From Macrocystis pyrifera (lineage: Eukaryota > Sar > Phaeophyceae > Laminariales > Laminariaceae), in the NCBI GenBank assembly GCA_031763025.1, contig JASSKH010000041.1:682001-746000 (forward strand): DNA of 64,000 nt, in the 5' to 3' direction. Below are positions 9,001 to 20,600 of the stretch, in pieces. How positions within the stretch are numbered: the first letter of the stretch is position 1; every line of letters starts with the position of its first letter. The translations under genes were made by a program, and so were the position numbers. The notes beneath the pieces were generated by a model. The model had not been told where the DNA came from. It did no database searches and worked only from the letters and a program-made list of their open reading frames with translations.

Positions 9001-12000
9001 GCCCCCCCTCGAGTTGGAGGCACCGAACGTTACGCACTGCAAGTACTGGTGGGACTGATGATGTCAAGAGCATGCGCAGCCGGGAGGTTCCGGCAGCAAC
9101 TCACCCTAGCCAGAAGTTTTCCGTGTTGGACGGCAGTCGATTCACCAACTTGTAGTGCAGATCTTTCACTTGTTGGAACAACACCCAAGTCAATCCGTAC
9201 GAGGGGATCTTTTGCACCAGCCCCGGCCACCACCCGGCGTAGAACCCTAGCACCCCCTTGTCCTTGATCACGCTCCGCACACCTGTTACCAGGTTGGGGT
9301 ACACTCCTGCCATGATGCGATTCGTGAGTACCATCTGCGGTGGTGTCCGGGATTCGCCGGCCAGAACGATGCGCGGGTTGAGGAGGTTGGATGGCAGTGA
9401 CGTTTTGCATGTGTCGGAACTTGACAATCAATGGGCAGAGGGTATATACCACTGCAAAATACGAACTGTTCTAATTCCACGTACGTTGTTCCCAAGACGT
9501 GGCTGCGGTTTCCAAAGAGGTTAGGGGGCCGAGAAGGCAATATCACGGGATCCTTGTTGCCTAATTGCCCACGATAGCAGACTTGCCAGTTTTGTTTCAA
9601 ACAGCCAAATAGCAAACGAGGTAAACACTGCAGCGTGAAACACGCCTGAGCGATGTGTATAGCGGCTCGGTGCGCGCAGTTCTTACAGAGGAGGTAGACG
9701 TGAAGCAAGCAATGCGCATCGGGTGAGGCAACTTCACCCGCCGCTTGCTATCTGCAGCCCTTCGTGGATAAAACGGTGTTTTGCTCCAGGAAACAGTTTT
9801 CATGTCAATATTTTCGTCAACAGACTTTTTCACGTACGGTTGGTCCACGGTCACGACACAGACGTACCGCGACACGCAACACTTTCACGGCAGTCGTTGT
9901 CGATGACAGTAGCGGGCACAACTGCTAGGTATATACCAGTATAGGGTATAAGTGCAACGTGCAAATATTAGACCGAAAATGCCAAACGAAAAGGCTGGCA
10001 CGAAGTCTTGTGAGGCATCAACGTTGTGGGTGGATCGGCTCGCAAGAATATAAAGTAAGCTCTAATCATTCTCCAACTCTCCAGATGAGCAAGCCTGCCT
10101 GCTGAGTAAACACTCGAAGTAGAAACATCCAGCTAGTAAAATGACGCCTCGATATGCCATTGAAACACGGGGACTACCAATACTGTGGCGGGCATCCACA
10201 ACGTAGGTGCCATACACCCTAGAACACGAGAAAGCAAGGCTAGGAGGAATTGGGTTGGGCGCTTAGGATCGGTTGGATATCGTTGGTTGGGATCGCGTGG
10301 GTGGGGTGGGGTAGCGTGGGGTGGGATAGGTGCGTGGGTACGATAAGAGTTGTAGTATAGCGGAGGCATCCGACAACAAGGCGACGATAAATTCACCCGG
10401 GGAGACCATTATAAGTAGGCAAGTTCGGGCAACTAGGCGGGTAAAAACGCCTAGTCGGCGCTCGTACGTAGCAGTGTTACCTGGGGTGTGCTCATGATCG
10501 AGCACAACGCTGTCGCCGCCGAGCAAGAAGCAAAGTCCAGCAAAAAAGTCGCCGACTTCATCGGGAACATCTCCGCCATCCTTGTTTTCGTGTTCTGCGC
10601 AAGAAACACCGGTGAAAAAAAGAGTCGCAAGTCATAGGGTTACGCAAGTCATAGGGTTACATGCGCCTGAAAGTCTTCTTCCGCATGCATGCAGTATACC
10701 TGGCAACCCTCGTCATTCTGCGGTAAAATTAACCCACTCAGAAGTACACTCACGGTTTAGGAGACGAACTACTTGAGATGAGAGTGTAACCTTTTTCGAA
10801 GTGGGAAAAGGATCAAGAGACCACATATATGCGGTTTCTAGCGGAAGCTTTGTTCCAATATCGTGTCGTCAGCAACTGGGCTCTCTCCACTTCGAGGGAA
10901 GTGTCCCAGAAACACGGCAAATTTTATACGTTACGGGACAGCTTTCGCGGACTTTAATTGCGCGCCGCGCAATGTATATAAAACCCCTGTTCTGGCAGGT
11001 ACTGGAGAAATGTATAGTCATTCCCATTGACTAGAGCCAACTTTTATGAGAGTCCTCGGCAGACATCGATCGACAAAACCAACGACACCGTCATTAAACC
11101 TGAACGGAATGCGCTGGTTAAGGTCTCCGACCCAGCCTAGTGTCACAGTGCTCACACCTCGGTCGGTGATATGTGGCGTGGGCTCACCAGGCGTCTGATA
11201 AAAATACATTTTGACATCGGTCTGCAGAAGGCAGACGACAAAAAATCTCTACCCCTCTCCGGTGGCAAAAAATAGATCATTCTTCAGGTTTGACGTCGAT
11301 CGACAATCCCAGCGATTACGTCATGAACTCTGAATGAAGCGCGCTGGTTAGAGGCTCCGACCCACACTAGTATCACAGTTCTCACACCTCGCTCGGTGCT
11401 ATGTGGCGTGGGTGGGCCAAGCGTCTACTCCGACCCACACTAGTATCACAGTTCTCACACCTCGGTCGGTGATATGTGGCGTGGGTGGGCCAGGTGTCTA
11501 CTAAAAGCATATTTGGCAGCTGGTGTGTAGAAAACAGACGACAAAAACTCTCGATTCCTCTCTGTTGGCACGAAACAGAACTTTTTGAAAGCTTTGACGA
11601 AGAGCATAGGACGCCGCGGCCCACCTCTCGCCCCCTAGACCACCGATTCCAATTATACCTCCCACGCCATAATTTACACTCATTGGCCTTGCCCGGTACC
11701 ACGCTCGTTGACCGTGGGTGGATTATATGTCGAGATCGAAGGTCAATCGTCGCGTGACTGCGGGTGTGCGAGCTGCGAGCTGTGTCTTTCTTCTAGTTTG
11801 TGTGCGGCGTGATTTCACGTGGTTCCCGTGGTTCCTGTTAATACAGCGATTTTATTGGATGATGGCTCCCGTCGTTCGCGTTATTTCAGCCATTTGATTG
11901 GAAGATAGCTGGCGTCAACTGCCCCGTGTTATTTTAGACTTGCCCAGAAACACCAACACAAGAGAAATACAGCAAACACAAGCGACCGGGCGGAGGGTGG

Positions 12001-13713
12001 GGTGGTGAGCGCAGCATGCCACAACAGGCACTTCGGGGAGCTGGCAAGGCAGAAACGCATGGGTATGCTGGCACCCCTTTTGAGTGCATCTTAGGCGTCT
12101 AGAGACAGTACGAGTAGTGGTCCCTCTAAAAGTGCCGGTTGAGGAGTGCCCGCTGCCCGCTATAGTGCTTGTGAAATCGTTTGGCACAGGTGGGGTTAAC
12201 GAGTGCGGCAGAATACGCAGTAGTGCCGGTTGGCGCTATAGCGCCGGTATTGTCGGCTGGCGCATACCGGCACTATAGAGGGACCATTGCTTCAAACCGG
12301 GGATAGTGGCGGCGGTACGGGGTTCGAGACAACTCGTGCTACGATCGAAGCCTCGAAAAGTAAATGTGGTGTGCAGATACTGCCGACCGCGTTGCGCGTC
12401 GTCCACCATCCGTCACCCACCTCTAGAACTGCGAAATGCAAAGCCCCGTTGGGCAGCGACAGCAAGAACTGCGCCCCCGCTCCCCTGGAAAGCGTCGCCC
12501 ATGTGAGGGGGAGTATCGCCCCGAAAGACCCCTTTGTCTGCAACAATGTTTTAACAACGTTGGCGGGGTGGAGAGCCGTTTGCGCCACGCTGTCGCAAAG
12601 GGGTACCACGGCAGCGGACAGGAGCATCGAGCCAAGCGAGCGAAATCAGGCGTCAGACATGTCACTGAGCGAGGAAAGCAGCTGGATTATTGTAGGCTCT
12701 GCACTTGCATGTCCCGTCATCGCAACCCGTCATCGCAAGCACATCACCTTTCATGGCGGTAGAAGCACCCGCGAACAAATTGAAACCTCGAATCCCGAAA
12801 AGGTATCTGGAGCCCATTTGCAACGAAGACTGGTGTAGGTACTGACATGCGTCGTTACAAGCACACGACCGGTATCGGGTACTGACATGCGTCGTTACAA
12901 GCACACGACCGGTATCGGGTGCAGAGCGTCCGGTGTTGGACATGATGCAACGTACGTATGTATCATACACGTGCCGCGTACGCGCGCCCTGCACTTCGAC
13001 GTACACCCCCAGCTCGCAGCTACCGCATGTCGTACGACCTTTCGCTATGCTGTGTTCCCCGCACTGCAGGTGCGGTTTAAACACCCCTACTATCAATAGC
13101 TTCCTTGGGCCGGAAATGATGTTGCTGTTATTACAGCAGTATTGATACCTGGTACTATCATATTTTATAAACAACAGGAGCTAACGGTACCCGATACTAT
13201 TTTGAAAGCATACTACAGCAGTACGTATGTCCTGCACCTGGAAGATGGATCGCGTCTCTCACAGACGAAGCATGTTCGCGAAACCCCAACCTATCCCCAA
13301 CCTACCCCCACAGCCCAGCCCGACCCCTGAAAACCCCATCCTGAAACGTCACCCCACGTCGGCCACAAACCCCAACACTGACGGCGACCCTGCGGGTGCA
13401 GTGCCTCACCTTCGGCTCACCGCTCCGGCCACCATGCAACCCCAGAACGTCAGTTTGTACTCCGGCCGTAACCCCGTCGCCTTCGCCGCGGCCTGGGCCC
13501 TGCGGTTCACGTCCTCGTGGGCGAACAGTTTACCGTGCCGTTGTTTCCATCGCGTGATCGGCTCCCTAGTTGATTGACGCCACGCCGCAAGCTTCTCTAC
13601 CCCCCCCCCCCCCTCCCCTCGTCGCCCACTACTGTCTGCACCACGAGCTGCTTCTCTCGGTCGCGCCCATGCCAAGGCGTGGTCGCTGCTGCCCGCAACC
13701 GTTGGTGGCTCAT
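5912..13713 (-). CDS. Mitochondrial carrier (SLC25) family protein
   Basis: Gene-level entry, transcribed right to left. Exons are about 13713-13410, 12589-12421, about 9345-9105, 8687-8465, 7826-7717, about 7327-7106 and 6047-5912. Three carrier repeats are recognisable: LHPANVVKT with TWATLSRGAGAQFLL, PQMVLTNRIMAGVYPNL with GFYAGWWPGLVQKIPSY, and IPMDTIKTRL with GIGSFYNSLTPRLVSVVP. Carriers of this family are six-helix inner-membrane transporters exchanging metabolites between cytosol and matrix. The substrate cannot be told from sequence. The PQMVLTxRIMAG repeat recalls a plant carrier group of undefined substrate. Unusual points are a C-terminal extension of about 150 residues beyond the third repeat and a frame offset at a C14 run in the first exon. 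A short exon before PQMVL is probably missing from this model. Confidence 0.75.
6048..7105 (-). other. Carrier intron with (GTCC)n microsatellite
   Basis: An intron-like stretch of about 1.06 kb. The only notable content is the GTCC microsatellite at 7043-7075. Confidence 0.4.
7043..7075. repeat. (GTCC)8 microsatellite
   Basis: Eight tandem GTCC units without interruption. Confidence 0.9.
7106..7327 (-). CDS. Carrier exon 6 (C-terminal extension)
   Basis: It encodes PTLDNAIKRFVQNEIDDGTQ and DPEAAAIARRDAYILGVHGM and ends at a GTATAT donor in phase 2. Its codon structure looks genuinely coding. The 5' boundary phase does not match exon 5 cleanly, so a micro-exon, another acceptor or a sequence error is likely. 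Confidence 0.5.
7717..7826 (-). CDS. Carrier exon 5 (C-terminal extension)
   Basis: After TGTGCAG it reads FMKRLMAEVPEPVAETTEDL and LARTKVVEELETVTEG and ends at a GTAGAC donor. It joins exon 4 in phase 0. The sequence is acidic and probably soluble, and is not part of the carrier fold. Confidence 0.65.
8465..8687 (-). CDS. Carrier exon 4 (third carrier repeat)
   Basis: Phase-compatible with exon 3. It encodes AAAGSVTIMIPMDTIKTRLV (the PMDTIKTR signature), YKGILNCFSRMLREEGIGSF and PMIGVQYLVYE, ending at a GTGGGA donor in phase 0. Confidence 0.85.
9105..9345 (-). CDS. Carrier exon 3 (second carrier repeat)
   Basis: It encodes PQMVLTNRIMAGVYPNLVTG, VIKDKGVLGFYAGWWPGL and VQKIPSYGLTWVLFQQVK, a clear carrier repeat, ending Trp-Leu-Gly at a GTGAGT donor in phase 2. 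The 5' boundary is uncertain because the first helix of this repeat must be encoded further upstream. Confidence 0.75.
10494..10637 (+). CDS. Possible 47-residue small ORF
   Basis: ATG to TAG, beginning Met-Ile-Glu-His-Asn, with a charged Ala/Glu/Lys-rich N-terminal half, a short hydrophobic stretch (IGNISAILVFVF) and a basic tail. The composition resembles a small membrane-anchored peptide, but it lies in a carrier intron on the opposite strand and I recognise no family. The tail is followed at once by a duplicated GCAAGTCATAGGGTTAC unit that contains the stop codon. It may well be spurious. Confidence 0.15.
   Translation: MIEHNAVAAEQEAKSSKKVADFIGNISAILVFVFCARNTGEKKSRKS
10626..10660. repeat. 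Two tandem copies of GCAAGTCATAGGGTTAC
   Basis: A perfect 17 bp direct duplication. Confidence 0.85.
11062..11600. repeat. Diverged ~230 bp tandem duplication with internal 73 bp duplication
   Basis: Unit one starts GACATCGATCGACAAAACC at 11062 and unit two GACGTCGATCGACAATCCC at 11292. Both continue with the shared GCGCTGGTTA, CTCCGACCC, TCACACCTCGGTCGGTGATA, CAGACGACAAAAA and CTCTC order. Inside unit two, a 73 bp block is repeated back to back (11355-11427 and 11428-11500). The older duplication is diverged; the 73 bp one is recent. Confidence 0.85.
12118..12289. mobile_element. Small MITE-like inverted-repeat element
   Basis: The left end TGGTCCCTCTAAAAGTGCCG and right end CGGCACTATAGAGGGACCA are near-perfect inverted repeats of about 22 bp enclosing about 130 bp with further GCCGGT palindromes. 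It has no coding potential. I could not identify a target-site duplication, so the superfamily is unknown. Confidence 0.55.
12421..12589 (-). CDS. Carrier exon 2 (first carrier repeat)
   Basis: It encodes VAQTALHPANVVKTLLQTKG, the PxxxVxxxLQ variant of the PxD/ExxK/RxK/R signature, then a loop and TWATLSRGAGAQFLLSLPNG, the second helix. It starts at a CAG acceptor and ends FAVLE at a GTGGGT donor in phase 0. Confidence 0.8.
12841..12920. repeat. Perfect 40 bp tandem duplication
   Basis: Two identical copies (12841-12880, 12881-12920) of a unit beginning ACTGACATGCGTCGTTACAA, in a carrier intron. Confidence 0.95.
13410..13713 (-). CDS. Carrier exon 1 (N-terminus and first helix)
   Basis: The ATG at 13713-13711 opens a frame that reaches a poly-G run (C14 on the plus strand, 13600-13613), beyond which the good frame is offset by one. 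That frame gives VEKLAAWRQSTREPITRW and KLTFWGCMVAGAVSR, the first transmembrane helix. The donor GTGAGG leaves phase 2, completed to Ser by the next exon. The region before the G run may instead be 5' UTR. Confidence 0.55.
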
Positions 13714-14478
13714 CTGCTGGTAACCTGGGTTGCGTACCAGGTATGTATATACGGAAGTATAGAAGAGCAAGTACCAGTACAAGTTAGTTACCAGGCACGA
13801 TCAATAGCAGGTATTGATAGTACTGGTATCAGCTGTCAGGGAGAGGACAACGAGAACGTTACGTAGGTACCAGGTATACCCGTACGACCGTTCGTAGCAT
13901 GATACCTAACCGTACGTGTCTCGAGCCAAGGACGGCGGCGAGCTACGTCAGTGCAGCGGTGCATGGATAAACGTGGTGCACAGCAGTTAGTGAGTTGCGA
14001 TATATATGTGTGGTGTTTGATAGTAGCGCTCATGTCTCGGGATCCACTCGCCTTGGGTGGGCCTGCCCTGACGACCCTGTACTCGCAGTTGCAGCAGCGA
14101 CGGGAGTGTGCGGCCATGGAGACGGTCGCTTCCCCGAAACAACTTCAGAACAGGACACTAACCACGCCAGCAAAAGGAAGCAGCACCCCCGGCGGCACAC
14201 CATCACACCCACCGCCGACGGTCGCACTAACCGCCTTACTGGCATTGCCCCTACAGGCCGAGGGCAGAGGGTGTGAAACAAAATAGGTCCCATATCGAAC
14301 TCCTGCTCTCCTGCGAGCGGTTCGCGTCCCCTGCTCATGTTTGACTGTTCACTTCTTTACAAAACTTTTCAGCAATCGGGAAACAAGAAACACAGAATCA
14401 AGTGCAGGGGGTTTGGGATTGGGGCGGTAGCCCGTGTCTCCCTGCCCGGGACTCTTGCTCTCTTGCCATATACCAACC
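13714..14478. promoter_or_regulatory. Divergent intergenic region, carrier and VPS13B
   Basis: About 765 bases between the carrier start (minus strand) and the VPS13B start codon (plus strand). The head-to-head layout implies that both promoters lie here. I see no convincing TATA element; several TACCAGGTA motifs occur near 13733-13880. Confidence 0.45.
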
Positions 14479-14684
14479 ATGAGAGCCTTCCAGGATATGC
14501 TGCTAGGGCCGTTGAAGGCGGTATTGATGCGCGCTCTGCAGCAGCAGCTGTCCAAGTATATCCACAACATCGAGCTGGAGGGTCTCGGTCTCATGGGCGG
14601 GGACGTCGTGCTTGAGAACTTGGAGATTCGAAAGGATGTTTTGCACGAGAGCCTCCGCATCCCGACGGATTACGACATCTCAAG
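14479..14684 (+). CDS. VPS13B: VPS13B exon 1 (chorein N-terminus)
   Basis: The ATG at 14479 starts MRAFQDMLLGPLKAVL and is followed by YIHNIELEGLGLMGGDVVLE, LEIRKDVL and LRIPTDYDIS. The GGDVVL-x-L motif marks the conserved chorein_N domain that seeds the lipid channel and usually contacts the donor membrane. GTGGGT donor, phase 2. I chose this ATG because the chorein domain begins within 15 residues of it, as in the family. Confidence 0.85.
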
Positions 14685-17600
14685 GTGGGTAGCACGGAAG
14701 GAAGACCCTATTACTAGCTTTTATCGGTTCGGACGGCAACGCAAACCAAGTAGTGATGCACGTGTTACATAGTACGTCCTTGCATTATTAGTATTTTGCT
14801 GAAGTACAGCAATACAGCAGTATATAGGGCCATAGGTACACAATACAACTGCTCCTGAAGCTGCTGTACGAGCATGGCTCTGTCCTACTAAAACATAATG
14901 TTGCAGGTGCGGCAGTACTCGACGAGTGCTACTGCTGTATTTTACCAATCCGCCGGAGGATAAAAAAAAAAAAAAAAAAAAAAAAAAAATGTATCTATAT
15001 GGTACCTGGTAGTGCATATTCGAATCGTAGCAGCCATCGCCCCGTCCGTACTTGGCAACTGACCTGTCGTGACCATGACTTACTCGCCTCGGCCGACCAG
15101 AGCGCTCTCATTGAGTACATACGCTACACGGTTACATTGAGACATTGCTACCAAGCGGTCCTACAGCAGTATGTCCGGTATACACCTGGTCAATGAAGAG
15201 GCTTTCTATGATGGATATGCAGATGCGATGCACGATGCGTTTCGCTCTGACTTCTCTTGTGCGTCGTAATAATGAATTTGAAGAACTTTGCAGGCGAATC
15301 CACAGAGCACCTGGGGTGGGAAATATAAAAGCGGAGAAATCCGCATCCCCTTTCGCATTTTTTTCGGACACCCAAAAATACCCATCAAGCTCGCATCAAG
15401 CATTCCGCCCGAAACAATCCCCGCGGCTTCGACATCCCCACTCGGTTGCTTTGCATTGTGCGCTTGTTTGATTGATCGATTACGCAGGGGGTTTATCAGG
15501 GAGTTGCGAATACACATCCCATGGACGCGGCTCCAGTCGCGACCCATCGAGATAAAGTTCAAAACGGTGGAGATCATCGTGACTCCAATTGCCCACACAT
15601 CGCACCAGCCCAGCTCGCCTTGGCTCCACTCCAGGCAGTCTAGGTGCGTCGAGTGGCGGGGCTGAAGGGGGTGGTGGGCGCAGCCACCGGGCGCGGCACG
15701 TGTTTGGTGGTTGATGTACAGAATCTCATCGCGTGTTGAGTCTTGGTTGAGCCTTGAGGCCGTTCGATGTATGCCATGCGCGTGTACGAGTAGCTGTTCG
15801 TACTGTTGTAGTTGGTACCTGGTATTGCTGTGATAGTACCACAGGTATGTATGATACGTACCTGGTACAACATAGTAGTTTGTACATGGTACAGAGTAGT
15901 GCGCCATCTGGTGGTAAGAGTATGAATCGAATGCTCATATATGCAGAGTTGGAACCTTCCTCCCATACTATTATTAATAGCGCTATAATATACCTGGTAC
16001 AAAAGTTAGGGCTGCTGCTGAATCTGAACATGAGAAAATGAGAAAACTTTCGCGTCACGCCTGTTAAGAGCATTCGCGACGGTGCAGTCTCTTGCAAGAT
16101 AATAGCGTGCTACCACATAACGGGTCTTCACCAGCAGTGTCGTGCCACGGTGCCGATCCGCCCCCCACAACAGTCGCACCGCTGCTGCTCTGCTGCTGTG
16201 TTGCAGTCATCGTACCTGTAAGAGTCTAGTCATACCTTGAAATATAAAATACTCGAATGGTTGCAGGGGACGCGATTTCAAGGGACTCTCGACTCTCTCA
16301 AGCCACGAGATCAAGCGGCGTACAATCATGTCCCCGGCCGCCTTGCGCTCGTATGCAACGCCGTGCGTGCGTTCATTGCATGTAGAGCTCTACTGCAGTC
16401 AAACTACAAGTTTGCTGATCGCAAGAAGCTTACAGCATTGTTTCATGTTATACGATTTTTTTTCCGGCGCGACAGGCCTGGGGAAGAGCAGACTTCTTCA
16501 GCAGGGGCCACGACGGGGTGGTTGCAGCAGCTGCTGACCAAGGTCTTGGCGAACATGTCGGTCTCGGTGAGCCACCGAGTTTTACAGAGAGCATTGTCAG
16601 CACCTAGCACGACCTGCGCACTTACGCTATACGCAAGTTCGCTGCCCTCGGGAAGGTGTGGTCTCGCCCTGATATCTATTAGTTGCAACTCGGCTAGGCT
16701 TCGTAAAGGGGTACTTGTGCCTGTAACTACGTGGCTCCAAGAGTGTTTCGCCGGACAGCAGCAACATTGCACATGACGATACCGCACCGCACCGTGCCGC
16801 ATCCCACTGTACCACACTATTCCCTGGCCTTCAGAGCGTGTTGCGCTCTTTGTTGGAAGGCGTATTGGTGAGCTTGGGGCGTTGATCGGGCTCCTTCGTC
16901 TGGTGAAACCTCAGCTATGGAAAGACTGCAGCACTGCTGCTGCTTTTTTCCGGTTGGATTTCACCTTCGGCCCAGTCGTCGGGATGATCAAACTACAAAA
17001 CTATATAACGGTGTGTTCTGCTGTGAGTCCCGTTGCGCGATAGGGATATCCTCACCATGTCTCGAGCCCAAACACCTTTACTGAGCCCTTTGCCTGCTGA
17101 TCGTGGAAGTGTGCTGGCCCATGACTCCTCCCCCCCCCCGCTATATTATATACCTGGTATATACCTACAGTAGTATGTAGGTTGGGTTGGCGTCGGTTGG
17201 CGACGACGCTGTAAAACACGCCTCTCACTGCGTGAGCTAGACAGCCAGGGTACCATTTTTTTAAATTTTTTTTTGGCTGTTTCCTGGCGGTCAAGTTAGA
17301 TCATTTCTTGTGCGGGGAGAACCTTCACTCCGCACAAGGGGGATGATCGTATCACGTAGTGTGTATATAGTGAGGCGCCCACGAGGTAGTTACATAGTGA
17401 CCCCATTGCTGTCTCTGGAAGTGGCCACACCAGAAATTAAATTAATTCATTGATGCTGTCATACATATGCAAGAAAACCCGCTTCTAGAGCGGTTGCTAG
17501 TAGGATGCAGCTCACCCTTCATGCGACTCGCCCAACACCTCACGGCGCTTCGCGCTTGGTGCAAGCAATGTCTACCTGGTCGGTGAAAACCCGACGTGCT

Positions 17601-20600
17601 CCGTCCCGGCATTGTAGAGATGCGAGGGTCTATGGTCATGTGACTACGGCCATGGACGATAATGAGTACCCCCCCCCCCCCCCCCCCCTCCCCTTCAACC
17701 CCCACATCATCGCCGCGCCCTTGCTGTGGTCAAAAGGTGTCCAACCTGGTGCTCAAGTATGAGGATGCAGACGTTGTGCTTTCTGCAGCCCTGAAGGTGA
17801 GCCCGTCATGGTGCGAACTTGGTAGTGTATGTGTATCATCGCGAATCGGCAGTCGTTAGATTTCGTAGAGCTTGCGAGGATGACAATGATGACGTGTACT
17901 CAAGGTAACACCTTTCACAGTCGACTTTGCTGAAGGCAACGAGCCTCACGGGGTCGTTGCCGCCAAAAGGTGGCCGTACTGCCAACTCGAACAAACATAC
18001 CGGTGTTTGCTTGCGACGGATTTGTTGGTACTGAGGACACGCCAGTTCGGCGTAGTTGGCTCCGTCGCGGAGTCTTGCAATCCCGACGGAAGGATTGGGT
18101 TCCCCCGACGATGCTACGCGCTTTTCTTCGACGGCGGCGTCGAAGGAAACGCCGTTCGGACAATTGCCTGCGATTTTCGATCAGGAAGGAGGCTTCGTGT
18201 TTCATTGAACTCGTTCCACGAGGCGGAATACCGCTGCCACTTCCGTGTTATTTTCTTTCTGGATGTCCCGTAGTCGGCGCTCGTGCCCACCGTGGTGCAT
18301 TAGTCGTGTCGCGACGTTCGGAGCTCTTTCTGAAAATGTGCCGCAAAGGGGATGGTTGTGCCGCAAGCGGACTGGAATTGTGCCCCAAACCGGCTGGAAT
18401 TGTGCCGCAGGTCAGTTCATCGCTCAAGCGTAGTTCCTCGAGAGTTTACATAATCCAGGCGCCCCTGAGAGTGCCGTGATGTGGCTGGCCGTGGTTTTCC
18501 ATGATTGCGACGCCAGCCTCCACGTTGGTGCTGCTTGTCACGCCTGCCGCCGCTTAACCTCGTACCCGGTCCCGCCCGCCGTCAACTTCACTTCCAGTCC
18601 TTGGTCTGCTTTTCGGCGAACCCCGGCCGAGATTGGACGCGAGCGTTTGCTAGCCTGGACGATCCGTTTGGCCTCTTGCACAAGCTTGTGCGCGCCAGCG
18701 ACTTGACCGTGTGTCTCGACCGTTACTGCGCTCCGGACCCTACAGGGAGACGACAAGTGCAGGCCTTTGAGGTGAGAGGTATTATGTGATTACCGACCTG
18801 ACTGACTTCCCGGTGATATTTAGAGATGTTAATGAATCGACTCACGTCATAGCTTTCTCTTCAGTTTTTTTTTCTTTGAGAGGTGTTCCGTTGGTGCCAG
18901 TTGCCGACTCAAGGAACGGGCAAGTGCGATTTTTTCAAAGCGCTCGAGTATTTGCGCATACCCCTTTCGCGGTATGTCGCGCCCGCCGCTCTGGCTTGCG
19001 CTCATCGTCACTCATGCACAACCTCCCGCGCCTGAGTAGCACACCGCCAGTCGCGCTCCAGCCTCATTGCACGATCTCCGGACGAACGTGTAGTCTGCGG
19101 CGTCATTCCGCTGCGTGACGTAGCTAACGCACTATATCTGTGTCACAGGTCCCGATCTTGAACCGCGCGTCTTTCGACGTGCGGCTGTTGGCCTGTGTGT
19201 GGCTCGTCGCACCGGGGCCGCCGGAGTCTTCTTTCGCGGCGGCGTGGGAATACCAGCAAGCCCAGGTGGACTGGCAAGACGGCGCTGAGAACGATGGTGC
19301 GGGCATACCATCCTCCCCAGGGATGTCTGGCTCGCGACGGGGGTCGCAGCGTGGGACGGGGGAGAGTCCCAAGCTGCCTACAACGCCGGTGAGATCTGGC
19401 GCCCTGAACTTTGATGGAAGGCAATGGTGTCTAAGGATCGGTGCGAAGAGTTATTATGTAGTGCCGGCACAAGCTGGCATGGCAAGCTCATGGGCAGAGT
19501 CTACCCTTGGTGTGTTGTAGGTCCTCCGGATGGCCGCGTATTGCTCCTTGGCGGCCTCGTGGTGGGTCGGAGGAATTTCTTGTCCAGCTGAGGGCTAGCA
19601 TTACATTAGAGCGTTGACGCGAACCTCTCGACGACTTGGCCTTTCTCCTTTTGATGCGCGCTTATCCACGTCACCTTTTACGTCCATCCTCATGTACGTT
19701 GGTTCGGACTGAATTATGGCAGCTTTCGAGACACACCGACGCCTGCAATAACAGCCGCTTCCGCGCCGGCATGTTTGCGGTGTACAACGAGTTTTTAATT
19801 CCCACCAAATAAGCTCAATAACGGCTCGCTTGCTCCCTGCATCCCACCTGGCCCCGGCAGAAAAACACCCCGGGCGGCGGTTACCGTGCTCGATCGACTT
19901 GTTGGCGGAGACCGTCGAACAGGTAGTGGAATCGACGAAGTTGTGGTCGAGGCGGGAGCAGCGGCGGGGTCAGCAGAAGTGGAAACGGACGAGTTGCCGC
20001 TTCCGTGCGTGTGCCCGCTGCTCAGGGACGGCTGGTCTCGAAGAGCGTCATCGTCGTACTCGCCGTTTTTCGACGGGGAGGGAGCCTGGAGCCCGAGCGA
20101 GGCCGCGGGGGCTTCTGTACCAGGAGGAGGAGGTGTCGATGCATCGACGGGGGAGGTTCGGATGGAAGATGGCGAGGAAGGTGGTGGGGTTCGGGGGGGG
20201 GGGGTGGTAGCGACGAGGGCAAGAAGATGCCCACTCCGAGCGTGGTGGTGGATGTCTTGATTGCTGATCTCTGCTTTTCGCTCAGGTACTTGTGCGCCTT
20301 GTCTTCTTGGAGGCCGGCAGCCGGCTGTAGGTGGTGAATTTTGCACCGTGCGTTATCGCACGTGCTCCTGAGAAAGGAGGCACGCTACTACACGAAATGT
20401 CACGTATGCTTTTGGCGACGCGGGCCTGCTATTAATAGTCCCCCCTTCAGTTGTGCTCGCTACTAAACACGCGGCACACGATGAGTCTTTTGCCCACTTG
20501 GGAAGCCAACCAGAGCTCAGAGTTGTGCTGTGTACTTAGACCTACGCCAGTGCCGAACGTCTGTCTGCTCCACGCCATGGTTTTATTTGAGATGAATAGA

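Larger units (their letters stand above)
9346..12420 (-). other. Large carrier intron region
   Basis: About 3.1 kb between recognisable carrier exons. It holds a GT-rich low-complexity patch (10255-10345), a short plus-strand ORF (10494-10637), a duplicated segment (11062-11600) and a small inverted-repeat element (12118-12289). A missing carrier exon for the third transmembrane helix may hide here. Confidence 0.5.

Noticed and set aside
17921..18480. 169-residue reading frame and acceptor at 17920 within a VPS13B intron
   Set aside because: Exons 17737-17796 and 18598-18771 join in phase and reproduce the family sequence without any insert.
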